From positions 50,226 to 114,225 of the forward strand of contig JAHLKD010000131.1 in assembly GCA_025526935.1 (NCBI GenBank): a DNA stretch of 64,000 bases. Direction: 5' to 3'. Positions 56,064 to 64,000 of the stretch are shown here, one piece after another; the first letter of the stretch is position 1, and each line of letters begins with the position of its first letter. A program made the position numbers and the translations under genes. Below the pieces are notes generated by a model. That model was given only the letters and a program-made list of their open reading frames with translations. It searched no databases and was not told the DNA's origin. This DNA comes from Cladochytrium replicatum. Its lineage: Eukaryota > Chytridiomycota > Chytridiomycetes > Cladochytriales > Cladochytriaceae.

Positions 56064-58097
56064 TTAAGAAAAGCTGTCAGAAATTGATTGTGGCTTGGTG
56101 ATTTTTTTCTCCACTGAAAATCTGTGTGGCACATATTTATGAATAATTAGCGAATGTCAAAGTGGTGAGTGAATTGGTTTTTGGGTGTGTTAAGGTGTTG
56201 TGTAATGTCATTCGAACATTAAAATTGAAACCTGGCTATGTTCCCCTCCAGTTGATTGATTAGTGGTTTGAGATGTGCGATGCCTGGTAAGGGGACTGAA
56301 AAGCGTGCAGGTAGTCATGAGGATGTCGGTGGAAGCACTTCCAAGGCAAGAAAGAAGTTGAAGTCCTCGAGCATCCACAATTCAGGCGGGTTTTCGCAAG
56401 TTTAATCAACTCTCTTGCACTTATGGTTCTTAAGAGGCAACCTGGGGTACAGACATAATGGTCGCAAAGGGACCGGACCACTGCTGTTGATAATGTTTTA
56501 TTGAAAATTTTGCTAGGCTGGCAAGAAGGAAGAAAGCGATTCCACAAAGGAGGGAGATCCCAACCTTGTGAGAAGGGGTCAATCGATCAGTGTCCTGCTT
56601 TGTTCATGTATGTTTGTGCTCTTGGAGAGGATCTCTTTGAGAAGACATATGGGGCTGTCGAGACTGCCAGACAGTGTCTTACTGGAGTGGTTGGTGGAAA
56701 CTCTCCTGTGCATTCATATTGGCGTCAGAAGAGTTGGCTGAGATACTCCTTACTCTCCAGGCAACATCTTATTGGTTTAGATTCCTTCAGGCTTCCCAGT
56801 TTGGTCTGTTGCAGAACTTGATAAAAACACAATGTTCAGGCAAATTTGAGGATAGTCGAGTCTTTCTTGTGCGCGGCATCACCAGAAAGATTGTGTGGCA
56901 GTACGTCCTGTTTCCAGTGGTTGATCTCGACAATAATGAGATATCCCCTGTAGCCTGGAAAGATTGACTTCGACCTGGCACATTGGTTTACATCATTTTG
57001 TCGTACAACCGATTGGATTGGTACACGAAGGAACATACCAGTTGCAATGTCGAATTTGAGATTCAGACTGTCCAGATCCTTCACGATCCTATCACTGTTT
57101 TGCAGGAGCAGGAATCAACGGTAAGTGTGACAAAGACAACAGGTTATCTTGGATACAGCAGCCTCTGGGTGAATGATCTGGAACAGTCTCTGCATTGCTG
57201 AGAACTCGAGATCATGGATTGGACTGGGCAATGGTCTCTTTAATGGAATGGAATGTCAGTTCAGCATTTTTAGTAAGGTTCAGCACAGTCCAAAGGCTGC
57301 AAGCTGGCCTGCCACCGAAGAAACAAGACACCAACAAAATGTACTATACACTATTAACTGCCCCAAAAGAAGAAATTGACGCTCCACCAACCCACGCCTT
57401 AAATATCCATAATAAGGGGTTTCAAACTAGCGTGTCTAGAGCACTTAAAATATATTTAAAGCAGGTTGAAACAGCAACCACCAGCGCTGTCAAAATTTAA
57501 TGCGTCTCATGAGGTGTTTTAAATTTGTGAACGTGCCAGACATATTGTAAGCGTGCATAAGCAGCACAAAATCACCACACCGCCTCAGGTATGTCTGCCC
57601 AATCAAGCTAGCCCACCTCTCATTTGAAGCAAACTGATCAATCGTCAAGCACAATGCCTAAGGATATCATCCCCAATCTCCAACCTCCAGTTTTCACTGG
57701 CCAAACGCTTGCAGAGTTCGATTTACAGCACGTTACTGCTTATGGTGGATTGATGGGACAAGCTGGGACTTACTTGGAGAGCCCCCTGATTGCAAAATCC
57801 ACTGAATTTGTGCCGGAACTTGAACCTGCGCGCCTGCAAGCTCCTGGAGCCAATGAGGAGCATGCTGAATTTGATTGTGAGCTCAAACTCTATAATGAAA
57901 TCTGTGCAGACAACATGAGGGGTCAGCAGAATTATCGAGTGGAAATGCAGATCAGGCTCAACAGGGATTCAACAACGTTGCAAACTCTTGCCTGATCCAA
58001 TGTTTTGATGCACGACAACTTCGACCTGTTCTGAAGTTCCCAAACGCTTGTGATCACAGTAAGGAACTCCGAAAAGTGTATGCAGCGAACCACCAAG
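56064..58097. other. Unassigned region with fragmentary plus-strand ORFs
   Basis: A frame starting MPGKGTEKRAGSHEDVGG at 56281 ends after about 42 codons. A second (56674-56967) reads EILLTLQATSYWFRFLQ and WQYVLFPVVDLDNNEISP. A third (57195-57500) reads PPTHALNIHNKGFQTSVSRA. A fourth (57624-57995) reads MPKDIIPNLQPPVFTGQTLA. They share strand and spacing and might be exons of one gene or a decayed element, but no domain is recognised. The next element begins at about 58098. Confidence 0.3.
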
Positions 58098-58164
58098 TGT
58101 TGAACAAAGCTGTGGTCTGGATCCTCAGGCTGTATTGATTCAATCAAAATACTAAACACAACCA

Positions 58165-59416
58165 CTCAGTCATTAGATATTTACAACCGAGAGTGTCACT
58201 CAATCGATTGTATCTTTCTGCAAATGCTGAAGTTGATATCCCATTGAAATAAAGGTGAGTTGTATGGATATCGCCAGTCGGTCATTCAAGATAGTATATA
58301 AAGTGAAGACTGACTGACTAGCCCCAACGAGCCCCTGTGTTTAAGGAGTAACTGTCGGGTAGGATTATAACCAACAAAAACTCCCTCGTGGAACGTAACA
58401 TGAAAGTATTCACCTATTGTGTTTGTCCGAAAATTGAATGCTATGACGATCTTCAGGTCTTCACCCTTGTATCCGAGAAACAGACCTAGTTCAGACTTGT
58501 CTCGGATTCTGCGCTCCAACCTTTGTTTGTGTGAGATCCACAAACTAACGAGTGTTCCAAAGGCATATATAGTTGCCAGATCTATCCGCCTGTCAAGGTA
58601 AGCACAGTACGGAATCGCATTCACAGCTGAATGGAAAGTAGTGTTCTTGACGACCGCAGCGTATAGGATGGAGAGTTGCACAAATTGAAGTGTTCGTGGT
58701 AGTCCAGCTTGTAGCAGCATCGCGTCCGACATATGCTTTATCGATTGTATATTCCGCTCTGATAGACCATCAAGTTCCTTTACTGACGGAGGAGCTGGGT
58801 GGACGTGGATGCGAGGAATCTTGGTATTGCACCATTGGATCAACCGTTTCGTAATCAATTCTCCTGAATCAGAATGTAGTTCAGCAACGTGTAATGGGTG
58901 ATTTTGATTCTCCATGTTGAATTATAAGTTTTCTTCATAAAAGTTTTGTTTAGGAGAAAAGAACTTGCAGTGCAAAAAGATATTACCGACTGTGAGTTTA
59001 ACGGAACGTGATGGAAACTTGATGGAATGTGCAGGATTTTATGTTGGGGAAAGTTCTAGCACTTTGGATTGATTTAAAAGCGGAGCTCATGCCACTCAAT
59101 ACACTCGAAGATCTTCCACTCAATCCTCCAGTCTTTAAAACCCAACACTCCAAATCAGCGATATGTCGAATCATACTATCCACCGCATCACTCTTTAGAT
59201 TCAGGAAGTAGATTGTGATGAAACGAGGTTGTTCGTCGACAATGATCTGCCAATATCTCTTCTTCTGTCCGTCGTAGACTAAACATACGACATCGGAAAA
59301 CAGACGGAAAAGTTTCCTCGGAGCTCGACTTATTGTAGAATAAATCGGCTTCTGCTTCAGCTTCGTGCGACTACAGACCAAACAATTCTGCATAATTGAT
59401 TTGTTGACAAGATTGA
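58165..59416 (-). mobile_element. Ty1/copia element fragment with internal deletion
   Basis: Head-to-tail relative of the element at 60332-64000. It has the integrase core (HSDSGELITKRLIQWCNTK, KELDGLSERNIQSIKHM) running to GYNPTRQLL, which then joins directly to LKHRGSLGLVSQSSLYILS. The ~2.1 kb carrying reverse transcriptase and RNase H in the other copy is therefore missing (junction near 58341). An extra ~240 bp (about 58912-59153) splits the integrase after IRHIAD. The zinc-finger end (QNCLVCSRTKLKQKP) is at the right limit, where similarity stops at about 59416. The 58165-58340 stretch matches 60340-60519. Not autonomous. Confidence 0.9.
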
Positions 59417-59489
59417 ATATATCTCTCTATTTGAGAGAATAATGGTTATATTAGATATTTCCATATATCTATAGCCACAGGTTAATTAT

Positions 59490-59908
59490 AAAAGCCGAAA
59501 CGACAGTATATTTGAATTGTTTGCACAATTCAAAGAGCCTGTGGCGATATGAGATTTTGGGTGGCTGTGGCGCAAGAGCGTGATTGGAGAAACACGAAAC
59601 TCTGCACATACACAGATCAACCTGTCGAAGTTTGGTTTGAGGGATCCTCAGGTTGTGTGTGTTGTTAATTCACGGGTTAATGTTGCTAAGAGATGAATAA
59701 AGAAGATTGCGAGTCACAAGTGCTAGCACAAGATGTTGAACAAAGCTGTGGTCTGGATCCTCAGGTTGTGTGTGTTGCTAATTCACGGGTTAATGTTTCT
59801 AAGAGATGAATAAAGAAGATTGCGAGTCACAAGTACTAGCGCAAGAGAATGCTCCTTGTGTGTATCGCCACAGGCTCCTTAAATAAGTGTACTGTCGTTT
59901 TGGCTTTT
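59490..59908. repeat. Inverted-repeat structure (~420 bp) with an internal tandem duplication
   Basis: The left arm 59490-59550 (AAAAGCCGAAACGACAGTA ... AGCCTGTGGCGATA) matches the reverse complement of 59861-59908 (AAAAGCCAAAACGACAGTAC ... AGCCTGTGGCGATA). Inside, a ~92-bp unit beginning GGATCCTCAGGTTGTGTGTG occurs at 59642-59733 and 59755-59846. The 32-bp stretch at 59734-59765 also occurs at 58098-58129, next to the deleted copia copy. Confidence 0.8.
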
Positions 59909-60331
59909 CCTTCCGGAAGATCTGGATCGAAGCAATAAGGTTTGACTCTTCTTCTCACAGGCGTAGCAAAGCATAATCATGCTAAGCTGTGCGTGAGATC
60001 TAGCTCTCCTCAACAGGATTGTTCTCACACATGATTCCCACGAACGCGTTAATCATATGTAAACCTTTGCTGTGATCTGATCCGGGCTTCACTTCTACAA
60101 GTGGATGATAGAAAAGTAATGACAGTTTACTATACCTATGGCTGCAATAAATATAACCCATGAAGAAATAACCGGAGGTATCCAAACTCGTAATAGATCA
60201 TCATCTATATGCTTTAGTTCAATAGTTAGAAATGTTGCTCAGTGAAGAGTGACATTTCTGTATATCGGGCGTTTGTGTTTTTGTACTATCAATGACTGGA
60301 TTGGCCAAGTCCATCAATCGAAATACTTAAC

Positions 60332-63300
60332 ACACCCCCTCAGTCATTAGATAGGTACAACCGAGAGTATCACTCAACCGATCATAACTTTCTGTAAATG
60401 CTGAAGTTGATATTCTATTGAAATAAAGGTGAGTTGTATGGACATCGCCAGCCGGTCGTTCAAGATAGTATATTAAGTGAAGACTGACTGACTAGCCCCA
60501 ACGAGCCCCTGTGTTTAAGGTATAATTTACTTCCAAGAGGTTTAGTTAAGATGTCCGCGATCATATCAGAAGTATCCATATGGTGTAACTCCTGATGTTT
60601 CTGTTCAACTTGGAGATTCACAAATCTCTCGCGAACGTCCATGTGTTTGGTCCGTTTGTTGTTGAACAGATTGTTTGCGATAGACTCGGTGGATTGATTG
60701 TCTTGCCATAAACGGAGCGGATTGAACGACGTAATTCCAATACCCGTCATAAGATTTTTCATCCACTTCATCTCACGCGATAGTTCGTTCAGCGCATACA
60801 GTTCGGCTTCCGACGACGAGGCTGCAATAGTCTGTTGTCGAATCGACTGCCAACTGATTGCCGCATTAGCGAACATTACCACGTAACCGGTTCGTGAGTA
60901 TCTATCTGCATCGCCCGCCCAGTCTGCATCGGCATAACCTTGTGGGTTGTTAGCCGAATCAAACATGTAGAGACCGTCGGGTCTTAGCATCGGAGACGTG
61001 ATACCAGTCCGTGTATAGTGTAAACCGTAATCCCAAGTACCGAGTAAATATCGTTGTAATCGATAGAGAGCCTTTGATTCTGACTGTCGAGGATCAATCT
61101 GATGTTGTGCCAAAATATTGACTGCGTATGAAATATCCGGTCGTGTCTTAGTCGCCACGTACGATATCTTCATTAACATTGATCGAAATTGTGTTGCCTC
61201 GGCATCGGACAGTGTTGGTGTGGTCTCATCAAAGATATATGATTTTGACATCGGTGTTTTGGTCGGTTTGATGTTGGTACCCCATAAATTCGCTTCTTCG
61301 AGAATCTTCTTTACGTACAATGCATTGCTAAGGAAATATCCTTCCGTTGTCTGCAATAACTCCATTTTCAGAATCCATTTCGCCTTCGAAGTACTGCCTA
61401 CTGTGAACGAAGTTTCCAAATCGGTCTGAAACCGATGATATGCGTTTGGATCTGTGGAAAAATGTAGTATATCATCGACATGAACGGTAGTGTGTTCGCG
61501 GGTATTATTTGTTGGATTGTATCGCCAGAAATGACAGATGTCTGCAATATTCCGCACGAAACCAACACTGAGATATTGTTTCCAAAGAGTTTTGTACCAT
61601 TCTCGAGCTGCCTGGTGTAGACCGTACAGACTTTTGATAAGTCTGCAGACGATGGGTCGATTCTGGAAATCTACTCGTCCGAAACCATGAGGGAGTTCGA
61701 CGTAGTTCTCTTCTTCCAGTATCGCATTGAGATATGCACCCTTGATATCAAACTGGAATATGATCATGCCGACTAATGCTGCTAATGCAATCAGAAAACG
61801 GATCGTGGATGTTTTCGTAACTGGAGAATAGGTTTCATCGAAATCCAATCCTTCAATCTGTGAAAATCCTCGTACGACCCAACGTGCTTTGAATCGAGTA
61901 ATATTGCCATGTTCGTCAAGCTTATATGTGAAAACCCATTTGCCCGATAATAAATTCCGTCCATCAGGTAAAAACGTTTCGGCCCAAGTATTGTTGCCGA
62001 CTAGTTGTGTAACTTCCTCCTTCATCGCCGCTAACCAGAATGGAGCCTCATCGGATCGTGATAAAGCCTCACGAAGAGTCTTTGGTGCAGTCCGTATATT
62101 TCCATTCGCAATTGGTTGTGTTGGATATGAGGAATCGGCCTTCAGGGTCCAATCGATATTAGGAACGGACCGGGTAAACAAGGAATTTTGTTTCCTTTTG
62201 GCGTTCGACAAATTTGCACTTGCTTGACGTTTTCGTTTTCTTGCTGCATATGCTTCGTCGACATCTTCTCCAATGAATTGAAGATCACTTTCGAGTTGTG
62301 CATCATATTCCTCTACAGGAGATACGGAAGACAAATTCGGAGATTCTTCAGTAATGGATTGTGGAGTCGATAAATCAGCATTTGGATCATAATCAGCATC
62401 GTCTGGGTCATCATCGTCTAGTCCATGTAAATGTTCAACAACATGCATGTCACCGGCTTCTTCTAAGCGGTAATATATGGGGTCGTCGTTTATATCCTCA
62501 TCGATTTCTTCGTCTGCAACGGTAGAAATCGGGAAATTGTCTGAGACAAACTCAACAGTCGTCTCTTGCACCCCCTGATCCCCGGTTGGTATTTGATCAA
62601 CATCGAAATATGTCCCGGCCTTCAGTGGATATTGTACCGTAAGATCGTCGAGTAACTGTCGGGTAGGATTATAACCAACAAAAACTCCCTCGTGGAACGT
62701 AACATGGAAGTATTCGCCTATTGTGTTTGTCCGAAAATTGAGTGCTATGACGATCTTCAGGTCTTCACCCTTGTATCCGAGAAACAGACCTAGTTCAGAC
62801 TTGTCTCGGATTCTGCGCGCCAACCTTTGTTCGTGTGAGATCCACAAACTAACAAGTGTTCCAAAGGCGTGGATAGTTGCCAAATCTATCCGCTTGTCAA
62901 GGTAAGCACAGTACGGAATCGCATTCACAGCTGAATGGAAAGTAGCGTTCTTGACGACCGCAGCGTATAGGATGGAGAGTTGCACAAATTGAAGTGTTCG
63001 TGGTAGTCCAGCTTGTAGCAGCATCGCGTCCGACATATACTTGATCGATTGTATATTCCGCTCTGATAGACCATCGAGTTCCTTTACTGACGGAGGAGCT
63101 GGGTGGACGCGAATGCGAGGAATCTTGGTATTGCACCATTGGATCAACCGTTTAGTAATCAATTCTCCTGAATCGGAACGTAGTTCAGCAACGTGTAATG
63201 GGTGATTGCGATTTTCCACATCAGCGATATGTCGAATCATACTATCCACCGCATCACTCTTTCGATTCAGGAAGTAGATTGTGATGAAACGAGGTTGTTC

Positions 63301-64000
63301 GTCGACAATGATCTGCCAATATCTCTTCTTCTGTCCGTCGTAGATTAAACGTACGACATCGGAAAACAGACGGAAAAGTTTCCTCGGAGCTCGACTTATT
63401 GTAGAATAAATCGGCTTCTGCTTCAGCTTCGTGCGACTACAGACCAAACAATTCTGCATAATTGATTTGTTGACAAGATTGAATGCATCCGGTTCAACCT
63501 TGGGCATTTTGATGTTGAGCTTCTCTGCCGTTCGAAAGATTGTCCGTAAGTGGATGTGACCAAACTGCTGGTGTAACTTTGCAAGTTCGTGTACTGTCAC
63601 TGGCGATAAGTTGGTGCTCACTCCAACTGTATCTTGAGATGCTCGTTGACATTCATCATCGTTCGTTTGACGAATGTTGTTGTCTGACATTACATCGAGA
63701 CCCATCGCGTGAGAAGATCGTACACCGGACGTAAAGTCCATCGACTGATCGAGACCTTCTGCGGATACCGCTACTGCTTTAGCTCGTTGAGCAATCACAT
63801 GCCGCGGTTGGTGGAGTTCCGACGGTACTAACATCAGCATAGAGATAGTACAAATCTCTTTCCCGTCGCCCAATAATAACGTGTTCATCCGTATCACCAT
63901 GCGTGAGGATAACCTTGTCTTGGTGAAACTCACAATGTCCCCGGAGTCTCCAATGATACTACACACTGATGCAAGTGTGTCTTCGAGATCAGGAACATAA
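60332..64000 (-). mobile_element. Ty1/copia LTR retrotransposon, 3' part (runs off the window)
   Basis: Contains one long pol frame and, 3' of it, a purine tract on the minus strand (CTGAGGGGGTG, about 60331-60341) followed by TGTTAAGTATTTCGATTG. This is the expected PPT and 5' end of the 3' LTR. The LTR would continue leftwards from about 60332; its outer end was not located. Gag, protease and the 5' LTR lie beyond 64000. Confidence 0.92.
60460..64000 (-). CDS. Copia-type Pol polyprotein (integrase, RT, RNase H), 5' end missing
   Basis: Frame open from the window edge to the stop at 60460, more than 1,170 codons. The edge reads YVPDLEDTLASV, the usual segment after the aspartic protease, so the true start is outside. 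Order: integrase zinc finger (LHQQFGHIHL, NCLVCSRTK), integrase core with ELRSDSGEL and LSERNIQSI (D and E catalytic positions), a hydrophilic linker rich in Asp/Glu, RVT_2 (WLAAMKEEVTQLVGNNTW, KARWVVRGFSQIEGLDFDET, QFDIKGAYLNAILEE), then TVHVDDILHFS (HVDD where YVDD is usual), and copia RNase H (GYADADWAGDADRYSRTGYV, AASSSEAELYALNELSREMK, RTKHMDVRERFVNLQVE). It ends SQSSLNILS. No stop or frameshift was seen, so it may be recently active. Confidence 0.95.
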   Translation of the reverse strand, partial: YVPDLEDTLASVCSIIGDSGDIVSFTKTRLSSRMVIRMNTLLLGDGKEICTISMLMLVPSELHQPRHVIAQRAKAVAVSAEGLDQSMDFTSGVRSSHAMGLDVMSDNNIRQTNDDECQRASQDTVGVSTNLSPVTVHELAKLHQQFGHIHLRTIFRTAEKLNIKMPKVEPDAFNLVNKSIMQNCLVCSRTKLKQKPIYSTISRAPRKLFRLFSDVVRLIYDGQKKRYWQIIVDEQPRFITIYFLNRKSDAVDSMIRHIADVENRNHPLHVAELRSDSGELITKRLIQWCNTKIPRIRVHPAPPSVKELDGLSERNIQSIKYMSDAMLLQAGLPRTLQFVQLSILYAAVVKNATFHSAVNAIPYCAYLDKRIDLATIHAFGTLVSLWISHEQRLARRIRDKSELGLFLGYKGEDLKIVIALNFRTNTIGEYFHVTFHEGVFVGYNPTRQLLDDLTVQYPLKAGTYFDVDQIPTGDQGVQETTVEFVSDNFPISTVADEEIDEDINDDPIYYRLEEAGDMHVVEHLHGLDDDDPDDADYDPNADLSTPQSITEESPNLSSVSPVEEYDAQLESDLQFIGEDVDEAYAARKRKRQASANLSNAKRKQNSLFTRSVPNIDWTLKADSSYPTQPIANGNIRTAPKTLREALSRSDEAPFWLAAMKEEVTQLVGNNTWAETFLPDGRNLLSGKWVFTYKLDEHGNITRFKARWVVRGFSQIEGLDFDETYSPVTKTSTIRFLIALAALVGMIIFQFDIKGAYLNAILEEENYVELPHGFGRVDFQNRPIVCRLIKSLYGLHQAAREWYKTLWKQYLSVGFVRNIADICHFWRYNPTNNTREHTTVHVDDILHFSTDPNAYHRFQTDLETSFTVGSTSKAKWILKMELLQTTEGYFLSNALYVKKILEEANLWGTNIKPTKTPMSKSYIFDETTPTLSDAEATQFRSMLMKISYVATKTRPDISYAVNILAQHQIDPRQSESKALYRLQRYLLGTWDYGLHYTRTGITSPMLRPDGLYMFDSANNPQGYADADWAGDADRYSRTGYVVMFANAAISWQSIRQQTIAASSSEAELYALNELSREMKWMKNLMTGIGITSFNPLRLWQDNQSTESIANNLFNNKRTKHMDVRERFVNLQVEQKHQELHHMDTSDMIADILTKPLGSKLYLKHRGSLGLVSQSSLNILS

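Noticed and set aside
1-64000. CRISPR arrays, bacterial operons, phage genes
   Set aside because: No spaced short repeats of CRISPR type. Intron-rich eukaryotic genes throughout.
1-64000. tRNA or rRNA genes
   Set aside because: No convincing A/B box pair with cloverleaf or rRNA core was noticed by eye. A covariance-model scan (tRNAscan-SE, Infernal) would decide.

Overview
The window looks like nuclear DNA of a zoosporic (flagellated, chytrid-like) fungus. Genes are on both strands, 100-600 bp apart where dense, and split by many short (about 45-70 nt) GT-AG introns. The housekeeping set is fungal (septin, Tom70, Rpn9, Sly1, Kin1, Csc1). The same window carries at least three genes of the motile cilium: the dynein-2 light intermediate chain, the outer-dynein-arm docking subunit ODAD3/CCDC151 and a CATIP-like ciliogenesis protein. 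A fourth gene looks like an auxiliary subunit of the sperm calcium channel CatSper. Non-flagellated fungi lack this kit.

Layout. 1-1255 (-): 5' end of pyruvate carboxylase, cut by the window edge. 3518-6690 (-): secreted subtilisin-like protease with a PA domain. 8335-12953 (+): CatSper beta/gamma/delta/epsilon-like membrane protein. 14323-16106 (-): septin. 16484-17748 (+): 14-3-3 with a 12-nt microexon. 18241-20295 (+): DYNC2LI1, tail to tail with 20399-22565 (-): ODAD3, which shares an 89-bp divergent spacer with 22655-25348 (+): SLY1.

25.3-31.0 kb is a rearranged zone. It holds an apparent tandem segmental duplication: two unequal units, each with an SLY1 3'-end-like stretch, a coiled-coil gene or its remnant, and a ~500-bp block. 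One unit retains a two-TM coiled-coil reading frame broken by a single TAG and carrying an internal 186-bp tandem duplication. 31685-36113 (+): CSC1/OSCA/TMEM63 channel. 36.1-39.9 kb is gene-poor, with a Cys-rich ORF, an inverted repeat and an acidic ORF.

From 39.9 to 56.1 kb the window is dense again: SAM methyltransferase (-), PP2C phosphatase (-), RPN9 (-), TOM70 (+), KIN1 (-; its stop codon overlaps that of TOM70 within one CTAG), CATIP-like (+), a decayed Thg1-like copy (+) and a circularly permuted GNL3/NUG1 GTPase (-). The right end (58.1-64 kb) is Ty1/copia territory: one long intact-looking pol frame running off the window, and a deleted head-to-tail relative, separated by a small inverted-repeat structure with an internal tandem duplication.

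The most notable content is the ciliary gene group, above all the CatSper-like subunit. All identities were assigned by eye from motifs and family knowledge. Splice junctions were placed by GT/AG and frame, and no database search was run.
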